Assembly (NCBI GenBank): GCA_946406115.1
Contig: OX291555.1
Coordinates: 10,248,001 to 10,312,000 of the forward strand
Origin: Apoda limacodes
Lineage: Eukaryota > Arthropoda > Insecta > Lepidoptera > Limacodidae
DNA: 64,000 bases
Direction: 5' to 3'
In this document: piece after piece, positions 32,104 through 42,923 of the stretch
How positions within the stretch are numbered: position 1 is the stretch's first letter
Layout of the letters: each line of letters begins with the position of its first letter
Program-made: the position numbers and the translations under genes
The notes under the pieces: model-generated
Seen by the model: only the letters and a program-made list of their open reading frames with translations
Database searches by the model: none
What the model was told of the DNA's origin: nothing

Positions 32104-32286
32104 TGTAGCGAACCATATCGTACCGCTACAAGCAAGGCTGACGTCACGCGTCCTACATCGCGCTATCGAAGTTTCCTTCACAGTTCAGTATATAAAGAAA
32201 ACCGAAGTACAAGTTAAGTGGACCACGGCGGTCCCCAGGCACAACACCTCGCCTGGCAAGGAGATCTCCACTTTGCCGCCGCTCCA
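32104..32286 (+). mobile_element. left LTR of small LTR element
   Basis: Bases 32,122-32,286 match 35,723-35,886 in direct orientation with few differences. It holds a palindromic CRE (TGACGTCA, 32,139-32,146), a TATA box (TATATAAA, 32,189-32,196) and downstream CAAGTTAAGTGGACCACGGC. The start at TGTAGCGAACC is set by the weaker match to TGATAGCGGACC at 35,714. Just after the LTR comes ATTGGTGACCCCGAG (32,288-32,302), which looks like a tRNA primer-binding site. Confidence 0.8.
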
Positions 32287-32699
32287 CATTGGTGACCCCG
32301 AGCTGAACATGCATGCACCTTCCGCAGCAGCAGCCTAACTTATCCTTCCATACCAGGTACACGGACCAGTTTTCAACCGTACGCTTCGCATCTCAGAGCT
32401 TTCATCAGGTCCTATCGCAGCACTTCAACGCTTCCTAGTTCCTGCAGCCAGTGCCGTAAATAGGGCGGTGCCAGCGGTGCCCAGGCACAGGGCGCAGGCC
32501 CTGTGGGGCGCAGAATTGACCAGGACAAAATTTATGGTCCTGCATAGAAACAATATTTTTAATCACAAATACGGTGGTAGACTCGCCACACGCTCTACTG
32601 TACTATATATGACAGTTATCGAGCGATCTTTAAAAACACTCTTGTGTGTGTGTAATGTTGAAATTTTACACACAAAAGTATACCAGTAAACTAGGATCT

Positions 32700-32840
32700 A
32701 AATTAAGTTGAAGGAGGGCGCTACCTCTCAGCAAGTGTTCAAACTAGCTGAGATTTATGATGCGTCTAGTGTCCTGCGAAAGATCATTCAGTAAGCTTAA
32801 ATTGATAAAGACGTATTTGCGCCCGGTGATGGTTTAAGAA
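32700..32840 (+). pseudogene. hAT transposase C-terminal remnant
   Basis: A frame reads LVSCERSFSKLKLIKTYLRP then VMV and a stop. CERSFSKLKLIKTYLR is the hallmark of the hAT C-terminal dimerisation region in ZMYM1-like hAT transposases. Just upstream another frame reads ATSQQVFKLAEIYD. Only the last part of the gene survives, so the element is non-autonomous. Confidence 0.85.
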
Positions 32841-33224
32841 TTATTTGGTCTTACAATTTTGTCGATTAAACGCGCCATAGCATAGCTCCACGTATGACGA
32901 GGAAAGTAGGCAAAATTAAATCATAAATTAAATTTGTCTTTAATATTTCTACCAACGAGTGTTAAGTGTCTTTTGTGTATTGTATTTTGGTAAATATTTA
33001 CGAATAAACGCTTTTTTTACCTAAGAACCTCTGTAAAACGTGAAAAAATTTCGAACGAAAATTGATACCACTTTGTCAAAGGTTTCTGAACGGTGACGGG
33101 GAAACTTGGTCCGATTCAGCCCAACTAAGACATCAGTATCCACGTTTATCGTTAAGAAAACTCTATTACTATGATCCAGGACACATCTCTTACTACCTCC
33201 AAGACCATTGGGTGTTGATATTTC

Positions 33225-33480
33225 CGAAATCATTTCAAAACCAAGCTCAAGTTGGCGTTCAAGAAACTTGGTCTGCGTCACGGATCGACTTTCCTTTTTT
33301 TTTTCCTTCCCTTTTCCTTTACTATGGGGAAAGTTGCTTACTGCTTAAAGTCGCAAGTACAGCCCCAACTTGAGTTCTACTGTAACTTCTGGAGCGCCTG
33401 AATACCAGCTTGGCCCTTTTTACGTAGTTCAAAACAAGCGGTATCCAGCTTTAAAGTCTGTGGTGAGAGTTTGCATGACT
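33225..33480 (+). mobile_element. LINE RT-thumb fragment
   Basis: Broken frames read KLKLAFKKLGLRHGST and, later, QVQPQLEFYCNFWS-like text, parallel to VKLASKNLGVRNLYLSWGQR ... SQVRPQMEYCCHL at 21.56 kb. A pyrimidine run (33,294-33,320) interrupts it. The 3' end of the same family lies at 35,143-35,275, so one copy may have been split by the insertion at 33,745-34,735. Confidence 0.6.
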
Positions 33481-33744
33481 ACGTTACAGTTAAACAGTTA
33501 CGTTTTAAGAACTGGATGAACGTTAATGTTAGTTAATGATTTCTTATTTTTTACTCCTGAAGTTCATAATTTAATCAAATATATCTTTGAAGTTTAATTC
33601 CTAAAGTTTATCATTAATATACACATGATTGACGTATTAGTGAGTCTTTCTTATCTTTTTTTGGCACAACTTCAAACCACTTCTTTAGTTTCTTTCGATT
33701 AATCAATATTTCAGGCGCTTAGTATAATTTGAAGCACTAAACTA

Positions 33745-34735
33745 TATTAGCCTTTTTTTTTTCTTTTTTTTTTTCTGAGCTGACTATGCAGTTGGCTGTT
33801 GCAGCCATTACTGCTTCACCGGACTTTTGGGGCGAGACTCTGAAGGAGCCTCAGCCCATATAGCGCCCAACGCTCAAGGGCTCCCCGCGGGGAAAGCCTC
33901 GGCTTGGGTTGTCGCTCTCGGGGGCGTCCCTTCGACCGGCGTGAGTCTCGAACCCGAAGGTGAGTCACCGCCAGGAGGGGAGTTCCCCGTTACGCGGGTA
34001 CGATTGCGATTGAGTGGGGGCGAGAAGCGCCCTTAGTGTATCCTTGTGGGCGCCGACGAACCCGGGGACGTCGGCGTCGTGTTTGGAGGGAGGCCCTATT
34101 CGGGGAGGTCGTAGAGACTAATCTCGCTATCCGGACAGCGAGATCGTCATCTGGGGACGTTAGTACGTGCCGAGGCCGCCTAACAGTTTTACGACCGTGA
34201 CCGGGTCGATCGAGGGGACGATACGTTGTGGATTGCACAATTAAACGATTCGGGTGATTTTGCGTACGCTCGAAAAAGCGGACTGCCAAGTCTTTAAAGT
34301 ATTGGGGAATCGTGGGAAGTTTGAAGTCTCTGTGTAGGTCCGCATTGCGAACGTACCAAGAGGCTCCAGAGGCCGCTCTGAGAAAGCGGTTTTGGAGGGT
34401 CTGGAGTTTGTGGAGATTGCGCTTGGACAACGCAAAGACTACGCTAGCATAAGCTAGTATGGGGCGGATACAAGTTGTGTAAAGATTTAGCTTATTTCTA
34501 AGCGACATCTTACTATACTTGCCTATCATGGGATAGAGACGACCGAGGACAAAGGCGGCTCGGTCTCTGACAATTTTGGTGTGAGCTTGGAAGTTCAAAC
34601 GACTATCCATGGTCACACCGAGATATTTGGTCTTATTTTGCCAGGGAATGGCACGACCGAAGAGAGAAAGGGGAGTTGGCCGCGGAGGACGGCCTAAGGA
34701 AAAGAGGATATTAGCCTGGGCAGTTGCCTGACTTA
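33745..34735 (-). mobile_element. LINE, 5'-truncated, minus strand
   Basis: The T run at about 33,750-33,775 is the poly(A) end. Reading leftwards from 34,735 an open frame runs to 33,990 and covers the end of the RT and thumb. Its 3' end is the same as the insertion at 6,576-6,835. Confidence 0.85.
33990..34735 (-). pseudogene. LINE reverse transcriptase C terminus
   Basis: An open frame of about 245 codons: QATAQANILFSLGRPPRP, FGRAIPWQNKTKYLGVTMDS, RLNFQAHTKIVRDRAAFVLG, RLYPMIG, LYTTCIRPILAYASVVFAL, KLQTLQNRFLRAASGASWYV, RNADLHRDFKLPTIPQYF, then HPNRLIVQS and a basic tail. KYLGV and the LQ-LQN-FLR-A helix are the RT palm end and thumb of jockey-like LINEs. The catalytic YxDD block lies upstream and is missing. 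The frame has no stop, so the insertion is fairly recent. Confidence 0.88.
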
Positions 34736-35142
34736 GAACTGATGAACTTTCAATATGATGTAGTCAAAGAAATAGTCTGACTGCTAGTTTCTTCAATGGT
34801 AAAAATAAAGTTTCTTTTGTAGTTTGTTATTATTATTTTTTTTGGGTTGTAAGTGTTTTTTTTTCTATTTAATAGTTAAGGAAACAAAACGAATAATTTA
34901 AGTTTATGTGTAAAACTTATAGACTTTACGGGCGTACTTCCAAACTAGTGATTTTTCTGCAAATGCTTAAAATCAGAGAAACCATCATTTACACAGTATC
35001 GTCAAAATTTTATTGATTGATTTTAATGGTTAAATGACAAGATGGTACTTATAGAAATAAAAAAAGTATTGTGTGGTTTAAAGTTTCTGCTAATCGCGAA
35101 CGCTTAGTTATGTATTGACCGCGTCGAGGTTATTTCTAGGGT

Positions 35143-35275
35143 TGTTCAAAAAGGAAGATTTTAGAAGGTCGACAACGCGCCAGTTACGTCTCTGGCCGGT
35201 GTTACAAGTGTCCATAGTCTTAAGTGACCGCTTCACATAAGGCAAGCTTGTTTGCCTCCTTGGCATTTACCATTG
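35143..35275 (+). mobile_element. LINE 3' tail
   Basis: AAAAGGAAGATTTTAGAAGG, GTTACAAGTGTCCATAGTC, GGCAAGCTTGTTTGCC: worn copy of the common LINE tail. Confidence 0.6.
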
Positions 35276-35713
35276 TTTGAGGGCGCAGATATAGAAGCTC
35301 GCACCGGGCGCACAAAAGGCTAGTTACGGCACTGCCTGCAGCTCCTCTCCGGCGACGCAGTTGTACAGCATTTCACCACACCTTTTATGAGGACTCTCAC
35401 TCCAGCGTGGCATTCTTTGCTCGTCTTGCTCGTCGCTTCTGCCGCTAACTTCAAGCCTGAGTGTCTCGATTCAAAGGTACACACAGCCAACCATTCTGTG
35501 GCCATACGCAACCACCATGCCAGCACTCGCCAGTGTCTCGACTCACTGCAGACACAGCCAGCAACGTACCAGTCTCGACCCACTGCAGACTACTGATATT
35601 CGGCATACACTACACGCCCTCCCATGGACGTGGACGGCGCATACTCGGCATTCTCAAGGTCTCGTACGCAAGCATCACTGCAAGAATTATCGATCTTCGG
35701 TATGGAAAGAGAG

Positions 35714-35886
35714 TGATAGCGGACCGCTACAAGCAAGGCTGACGTCACGCGTCCTACATCGCGCTATCGAAGTTTCCTTGACATATCAGTATATAAAGAA
35801 AACCGAAGTACAAGTTAAGTGGACCACGGCGGTCCCCAGGCACAACACCTCGCCTGGCAGGAGCTCTCCTCTTTGCCGCCGCTCCA
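35714..35886 (+). mobile_element. right LTR of small LTR element
   Basis: Same block as the left LTR: CRE TGACGTCA at 35,740-35,747, TATATAAA at 35,790-35,797, end GCCGCTCCA. Without the hAT insertion the whole element would be about 0.9 kb (LTRs about 180 bp, inside about 0.5 kb) with no gag or pol frame, so it is a TRIM-like or badly shrunken element. Bases 35,454-35,590, before the LTR, repeat TCTCGACYCACTGCAGAC. Confidence 0.78.
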
Positions 35887-37268
35887 TACTGTGATATTTC
35901 ATCTATAGGAAATAAAAGGTGGTCATTGCAGGCAATATACCCTAAACATTAAAGATGGCAACTTTGACTGAAAATAAACTTACCTTTTAATTCTCAGATG
36001 AGTAAAACTGTGTTCAAAGATTTTTGATAAATCGCCGGTTTCAAAAAGAATCCGATTTAAAGTAAAATGTTGTTCAGCTGTAAATAATTGATGATTTTTT
36101 TTATTTCTATAATAAAACGAGCTGTTTTTACTGCATTAATTTCTAGATATCGACAACAGCGCCACCTATCGAGTTAAAATAACTAAGATACATCCATATG
36201 ACTCTATAAGTACACAAATTTATCAACAAAATCGGAGCTGATTATGATGAATGAATTTCGAACACAGACACATCGTAATTTTAAATATAAAGAATTGTTA
36301 TTATTATTTCTTATACGGTTATAATTATGTTTACACGTGTAAAAATTTTCACCATATACTTACGTAACCTTGGCCTTGGTTATGCTACCAACTATTAGTC
36401 ATCTATTTTGCGGGGTAGGTAAAGAATTTGAGTCACACAATATAGCCTTTTCAACACTAAAGTCTTCAAAAATTGATCATGGCTATGGTCCAGCAAACGA
36501 CCACAAAATACCAGGTATTAAGTTGTAATTGAGTTGGTTTTTTAGACCATTGAAATGTTACATGAGCTTTGCATTTGTTAGAGGACGCAATTTTATTTTT
36601 GGGACATGTGTGAGGGGGGGGTCCAATAGAAGCTTAACCTCAAGTTTGAGGGATCGTCACCCTTGTCATTAGGCCACCATCTTGGAAAAAGGGGTGAAAA
36701 CACTTTTTTCGCGATATCTCGGAAACTATGCGTCTTACAAAGAAATCGGAAAGACTTAATTTGTAGCAAATTGTTTTGCCTACAAATATGTTTGTATAAC
36801 TTTTTGCCCTAAATTAAAAATTAAAGAAGTTATAAGCAAAAAAGTGAGGAAATTTTTATAAAAATTTTATTTTTTGCTCTATAATCTTTTTTTTATACAT
36901 TTTACAAAAAAATTACCTCAGACCAATCTTGCAGTTGATCTTTTGAGGAAAATTTTTCTCTTTTATTTTTGTTAATTTCATTGATTTAAAACGCTGTTAC
37001 AGCGCTCCAAAGTTGACCGGGTTCGTCAATGCTCATGAGAATCCGATCAAAACGAAATGTTTAACTTATTTTCGATTTTTTTTTATTGTAAATATATTCT
37101 TAAAAATTTTTTGTTAAATTCGTACAACTTCACTTATTCATTCAACTCTTTTTCCCCGCCACCTATGAGGTAGAGTCTGTATTCCCAGTAGGCCCACTCC
37201 TCGGACATCTTACTTATTAGGTAATCCTCGACATCATAATATTTTCAATCACTTATTAGCTAGCTACT

Positions 37269-37418
37269 CTAATCTACTTTTCTTAGATGGTCCAGGCTGT
37301 GGCTCAGAATCTCTATATCAACGTCAAATGTGAAAGTTCGAGGAATGACAGGAGTTAAAATTAGAGACATAGTTGAAAGTTCATCTTCGAATTCTTTTTC
37401 TTCCATTAACTTTGACAT
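37269..37418 (-). CDS. small ORF, unrecognised, weak
   Basis: 49 codons from ATG 37,418: MSKLMEEKEFEDELSTMS, LILTPVIPRTFTFDVDIEI, LSHSLDHLRKVD, stop. The frame is open for a further 13 codons upstream. Composition is protein-like against an AT-rich background, but it has no splice signals or family I recognise. It may be a relic of a transposon or host exon. Confidence 0.25.
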   Translation of the reverse strand: MSKLMEEKEFEDELSTMSLILTPVIPRTFTFDVDIEILSHSLDHLRKVD

Positions 37419-38533
37419 TTCTATAATGTTGCTGCATGTTAACTTAAGCTGAAGTTTATTTACTTTTGTTTACTTTCGTAAACATCGTTCGGAAAGTTTT
37501 AAATTGCTTCTTGCTCTAAGGTTTTCTGGCTTTTAATTGTGATTTTGAAGCAAATAGGAATCAAACAGATAAGTCAGATAATACACAAAGCTCAAAAATA
37601 TCAATTGCAGCTGATATTTGACATTGACAGATAAATCTTTTAAAAAAAAGTTAAAACCCTGCTATAGGCCGTGGTAAACTGTAGCCGAGTTGGTTTTTTT
37701 AGATTAAAGCAAGTGGACCATGGTTATGTCGTCATTTGGTCATGAGTGGTCGAAATAGTCGTTTGTTTATACGAAGTGGACCACTGCCCATATTGTAATT
37801 ATTTTACAGAGCACTAATAATACTTATGATAATGTAAAATAACGAATTTACACACATACATAGTTATAATTAATAGCATTTCAATATTCACGGTAAGTTA
37901 AATTGAAAAATATCTTTTCATTATCAGTTTTTGCGAAACCCGTTGAACGCAAAACAAAACTGATTTTTTTTAATGAAATACAAATAACACAAATCCATCT
38001 GCTTGGCAAGAAATTATCCTCTAGCTTATAATATGATGACGTAATAGTTTCCGTCTGATGTTGAACGCATGGTCACCATAAGTTGCGTAAGAAAACGTCG
38101 AGTAGGCTCAATATAGGTCTACAAACTTAACCGAGAGCAGAATGGTGTCGCTACTTTATTTGATACAAAACCATACACTGTTACAATTTCACGTTTCGTT
38201 GTTTTGCTTGTTACTATTTATGTTTATAGTTTGCATTTCACTATAGAGAAACTACATGCTAATGCATCGAAGACGCCCTCTTTAATTTAATAAGTATGCA
38301 ATCACTCTCTCTTTCAACGAATGTTGCCAGTAATAGATTATTTTCCCATTTTAGAAAAATTAAAAAAATTAATTCAGTTTTGTTTAATTTATGTTACCTC
38401 AGATCTCCAGTGCTTTTAATATAGTTTAGTTATATAAAAGTCTTCACTTATAGGTTTGTTAACCCATAACTTGGGTTTAAATTAATTTCGATCATATGCT
38501 CACAGGAACCTGAGCTGAAATAGGTAATAGGTA

Positions 38534-38696
38534 TCGCCTTGAAGTCGATTGCCAAAATAAAGGCAAGTAAAAAAATAGTAATAAAGTTCTGTTAGCATCC
38601 GACATTAAGGCAAATAAACTGTGGCTTAATGTTCTGTCAGTCTGTATGTCAGCTTAAGGGGAATTTAAGGGGAATTGGCAATCGACTTCAAGGCGA
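38534..38696. repeat. perfect 22-bp inverted repeat
   Basis: TCGCCTTGAAGTCGATTGCC (plus AA) at 38,534-38,555 and its exact reverse complement at 38,675-38,696, 119 bases apart. CTTAATGTTCTGTCA and TAAATGTTCTGTCA also occur in and just after the loop. Confidence 0.8.
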
Positions 38697-40298
38697 ATAG
38701 AACATGTAGCTAAATGTTCTGTCAATAATAAGTCTGCTTCAGTGGCTTAGTTTTTACTTTTTAGCGGATTTAAAGTCGGTTATTTTTGTGAAAATTTTTA
38801 GTTGCCCTCTATTAAACTTTCAGTTGGTCGACAAAGGTTATAATTAAATAAACTTAGAACTTAAGAAGGTCAAAAGCAGCTTTTCTACTACTTTAGACTG
38901 TCAAATTTGCTACAATGTCAAATGCGTAAAATGTCAAATCAGTAATCGGATTTGTTAACTTTAGGTTTTTTAAAAAAAATAGTCAATCAAACTTAAAATA
39001 CAACTTGTAGATGTTCGTTTTCTTGTAAAAATTATATATTTTATAAATTTGGAATTCACCCTATTGAATACAATTGTTTTTGACGTATGCAAGTATCCTC
39101 ATGCACAGTGCGCTTAACGAAACCAATCGTGTGACCAAGAAGCTTTATATATGGATGTGACATATATATATGAGCTTTTTGGGTGTGACCATTGAGATAG
39201 ATAATACATCATTGAATGTAACTAACAAATATACCTGCTCGTACTTACTTGAAAGTTTTAGAAAAAAACTTATTGTTACACTGCTTGACAATAAACTTGT
39301 ATGTTAAACCAATATTTTGTCTCCAACAAACTGATATACATTATTATGTAAGATAAACAAACGGAATGACCCCCGAGTTTAAGGTCGTGACGTTCCGTAT
39401 TCGTACGTATCATACATTATTAACGTAAAGGAAGTTCATCGACCTAGATTAACACTAACTACAATCAATTAATGTAAAGACATCAAGAATACGCAAAAAC
39501 GTGAAAAATCCACATATATACATATAAAAGAAAAACCGACAAAATTAAATGAGGCAGACATAAGGGAAATTTGTACTAAGAGGCTAGATTACCATCTATT
39601 ACAATATAATCTATTGTTAACAGTATTCTATGAAATAAATAGTTCCGCATATTAGTAACTAGGCTAGACGGTAATTGATTTTATAATCAGTTCGCATAAT
39701 ATAATAACGGATTCCTGACTTGCATACATATAAAACTGACACTGGCGTAGCATTTTGGGGCCTTTATCATTTATTTACTGTATTGTATTTTAACTAGCTT
39801 GAGCAAAATTTTTGGCAATAAGTCAAAGATACCAAATTTCAAATCAATACCATCTGCGGTTGCGAGTTAAGAACAGTTGTGAAATACAAACCGACGGACT
39901 CGACGTCCCTCCGTAAGGTTGCTTTTTGAGGGTTTTAACAAAACCTATGGTCAACCTCCTGTTGTCCTAAAATCATGAAATTTGACACGAAGCAAGGTCT
40001 TACATCACAAATATAGGATAAAATCCGAAATTCGTTCATTCGTAGTCACTGTTGTGTGAGGGCTGGGCCACTTTCAGGTATGCGATGCCTATCCGAATGT
40101 GTGTGTGCATATATGTATATTTACGCCCTGCCGGCGTTAGGCGGCCAATCGAGAATTGCAACAGATAGGACCAATCTAAGCTCATTTATTTTATTAATTC
40201 TTTAATGTGCACATGTGTATCTGTTTGTCTATTTATTTACATGTACATATGAATGTATTTATTGTGTATATGTACGTGTATGTGTATGTAAATGTATG

Positions 40299-40301
<3 letters not shown>

Positions 40302-40331
<30 letters not shown>
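40302..40331. repeat. (TA)n microsatellite
   Basis: About 15 TA units, preceded by a TGTATG-rich stretch. Confidence 0.9.
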
Positions 40332-40334
<3 letters not shown>

Positions 40335-41894
40335 ACACTGATTTGTGGAGATATATGAATAAACATATTCTATCTTGGATATTACTACTAATATTTAAAT
40401 TACAGACTTAACAGAATTTAGGACTTTTAACGCTAAACATGGTGTAAATCTAAAAAACGATAGGCAATTAAAATATTGCTTGATATTGATTTATTTTTCT
40501 TAACTTTTCACATTGAAAAGCTTGTTTTTTAAGTGTTTCAATAGAAAATATGTATTTATAGTTGACTACAATATTAGGTTTTGTTTGTAGTTTTACATAG
40601 AATAGACTACTATTGGATGCTGGCTATAAACCAGTTGGTATTGTGATTAGTTTTTAAAGCAAATTCTTGTTTATTTCTCTTGACGATTTAAAATTGTTCT
40701 TAGACACACATTTGACTAAAAAGATTTTGAAGGCAATACAAAACTATGCCCAAAATACGGTCATTTTTGTTGCATATTGTGACACAAATAAATCAAAACC
40801 TATGGGTACTTCCCGTTGACATAGAATCATGAATTTTGTTCGACGAGTTCAACTCGCACTTGTAGAAATGTTATTTTCATTTTAAAAAAGCCCTACCTCG
40901 CTGACAAACTAATAAACTTCACAAATTTATAACGATACCCGCTAATTTAGTAGCGGAAGTATTAAATTAGTTGAATTTTGGATTGCTTTAATCTCATAAT
41001 TATGACAAGCCGCTAAAGGAAATAGCGAGTTATGGAGTTGGACATTACCGTTTATGCGTTATTTTTATTGGATCAAGTTTAGGCAAAGTATTTATATAGC
41101 TGTGAAAAAAAAACAGTTTTTTGTTTTTTTTTTTGTTTTTATTTATTTTTTCTTCTCTTTCTTAAATCTAACACAAATAGGAGGTTAACAAATTAGCAGT
41201 AGTAGTAGTACTTTGAACTTCGCTTTCATACACGAGAGAAGGTAAATAAAAAATATTTATTCAGTGTTCCATATATTCTAATATATTTTAAATACATAAC
41301 TACTGGAAAAATAAAAGCTTATTTTGTAATACAAATAAGGTTTTTAAGGGTTTCGTAGTAAACAAGGTTCACTTATAATTTCCCCATGTCCATCCGTCTG
41401 TTTATCGGTCGGTCCACGGCTAGTACCAGGTTATATGAACGCTGTAATTTGGCATATACTTAATATATAATAAACATTACTCACACCGACAAAGTGGTAA
41501 AATAAAATCTTATTTTTTTTTCTCGTCTACTATATGTGTCGTGTCGTTGTTTGTGGATATGTAAAAAAATGACGGCAATAGTATATATGTAACGAAGTTA
41601 AATGGAAAGCTATCACAGCTAAGTAGGGCTTACAAGTAAATGAGTAATAATAGTCGATAAACTTATAAAATTTACTCGGAACTGTAAAAAATTTATGAAG
41701 TTGTCACATATCGTTAGTTGTGTAAAACAGGTAAGTAGTAAATATAAGTTTATGGACCGTGAAAATTATGAAAAATTAAAATCATAACATCCTTCATAAT
41801 AATAATTCTTAAATAACAACAATGTTTGAATTCATTGAAGTGGCGTGGTTTAAACAAAATAAGTTTAAAAGTTTTCAAATATCCGCAATTATTA

Positions 41895-41955
41895 TATTAT
41901 AATTCTTATTCTACGGAACCCGACAACACGCACTTCGCCAGTTTTTTTTTATTGT
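41895..41955 (-). repeat. end of widespread repeat next to C1GalT 3' end
   Basis: On the minus strand AAAAAAAACTGGCGAAGTGC then GGGTTCCGTAG is the terminal sequence of the family at 46,237-46,510 (AAACGGGCCAAGTGCGAGTC). It starts about 20 bases past the galactosyltransferase stop, and the AATAAA there falls at its edge. Confidence 0.65.
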
Positions 41956-41957
41956 GT
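41950..41957 (-). terminator. candidate poly(A) signal of C1GalT gene
   Basis: AATAAA on the minus strand followed at once by As, about 18 bases after the stop codon. It is the nearest signal; part of it may have been brought by the adjoining repeat. Confidence 0.4.
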
Positions 41958-41972
41958 GTTTTAAATGTATTA

Positions 41973-42923
41973 TTAAGTAACTATCTTATCACCTCTTTTT
42001 AATATTTCCGGTATATAACTATCTTCTACCGATACTCCGAACAATCTTACATTGTATATAAGAAACTCATATAAAAACATTTCATCAGGATCCAAACCGT
42101 GAAAAGATACAGCATAATCTGAACAGCATTCCATTCCCTGGACGACAGGGTAATATGAATGTCTTCTGAACCAATGCCCAGGGAACAAGACATCTTGTAA
42201 CGGCAGGGGAAAGAATCTCCCACGATTTTGGGAGTCACGGGTATCTATTGAGGCAACACCAGCGTTCGAAAGACATTTTCCTATTTCAACACCTTCATTA
42301 CCTCTATCTAATTTGCAATTTTGAGGCAAACCTATGCCGTTATTAACTAGCAAATCAAGAGCTCTTCTACTTAGAACATATCCTGCTTCATCAAACACGA
42401 AACCCGAATCCAAATTAACTCGATTGTTAATTTTATACTTACATCCAAAATATAAAGGCTTTTTGCTTTCGTAATCAGCCAGCATTAGCCTTAAATTTTC
42501 CATCACCACATAAGTGTCTACATCTGCTTTGAAGAACCAATCGGCGTCTTTTCTATGTTTTTCGTGAACATATCTAAACGCGTCTTTCGTCATTCCTCTG
42601 TCATTTTCTTCCCCTTGAAGTTTTATAGTGGGCAGATATTTATCTTCGATAGAACTTATAAATAAAATCACATTGCATCTTTTGCCCCAAGTGTACTTGA
42701 CGTGTCTTGCTTTGTAAACAATGGTCGGTTTGATTACTATTAAGCAAAGAACTCTTACTTTTCTAGAAAGTTCATCAGATATAGTATAGTTATCTGGTGC
42801 ATGAGATAGACTATATAAATTAGGAATCTCATTTTTACTGGATGTCGTTTTATCTTCTGATATAATTAATTTAAAATATGTAAACATAAACAAACATAAC
42901 GAGACCTTTAAGATTTCCGCCAT
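41973..42923 (-). CDS. core 1 beta-1,3-galactosyltransferase (C1GalT1-like)
   Basis: A single uninterrupted frame, 316 codons. The start is the ATG at 42,923 (GGCAATGGCG, purine at -3 and G at +4); the frame is open for a few more codons upstream but without ATG. Residues 5-21 form a signal anchor, expected for a type II Golgi enzyme. Family motifs: RVLCLIVIKPTIVYKARHVK, TWGKRCN, YVHEKHRKDADWFFKADVDT with the DxD metal site at 134-136, FDEAGYVLSRRALDLL, then MECCSDYAVSFHGLDPDEM. This is glycosyltransferase family 31, which adds galactose to GalNAc-Ser/Thr (T antigen) using UDP-Gal. The stem is short (family members are usually 350-390 residues), and the acidic IEDLALG motif is altered to EGVEIGK. 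NYT at 45 is a glycosylation site. Lack of introns suggests a retrocopy or a lineage-specific intronless paralog. Confidence 0.93.
   Translation of the reverse strand: MAEILKVSLCLFMFTYFKLIISEDKTTSSKNEIPNLYSLSHAPDNYTISDELSRKVRVLCLIVIKPTIVYKARHVKYTWGKRCNVILFISSIEDKYLPTIKLQGEENDRGMTKDAFRYVHEKHRKDADWFFKADVDTYVVMENLRLMLADYESKKPLYFGCKYKINNRVNLDSGFVFDEAGYVLSRRALDLLVNNGIGLPQNCKLDRGNEGVEIGKCLSNAGVASIDTRDSQNRGRFFPLPLQDVLFPGHWFRRHSYYPVVQGMECCSDYAVSFHGLDPDEMFLYEFLIYNVRLFGVSVEDSYIPEILKRGDKIVT

Larger units (their letters stand above)
32449..35334. mobile_element. hAT element inserted in the LTR element
   Basis: Ends: CAGTGCCGTAAATAG at the left and the reverse complement of CAGTGCCGTAACTAG at the right (14 of 15). 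An exact 8-bp duplication CCTGCAGC flanks it (32,441-32,448 and 35,335-35,342). Terminal CAG and an 8-bp target duplication define hAT. A remnant of the hAT transposase C terminus lies inside at 32,766-32,837. The interior also holds LINE insertions at 33,225-33,480, 33,745-34,735 and 35,143-35,275. Confidence 0.88.
35887..41894. other. 6 kb without supported genes
   Basis: AT-rich intergenic DNA. Contents noticed: a repeat at 36,530-37,110 (CGCGATATCTCGGAAACTAT, AAAAATTACCTCAGACCAAT) of a type seen in many insects; a small open frame at 37,269-37,418; a 22-bp perfect inverted repeat at 38,534-38,555 / 38,675-38,696; a (TA)n run at 40,302-40,331; a family end at 40,835-40,865; and a GGTTCC-type repeat at 41,338-41,480. 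Confidence 0.5.

Noticed and set aside
32104..35886. Full retrovirus-like element with gag and pol
   Set aside because: The inside outside the hAT is only about 0.5 kb and has no gag, protease, RT or integrase motif.
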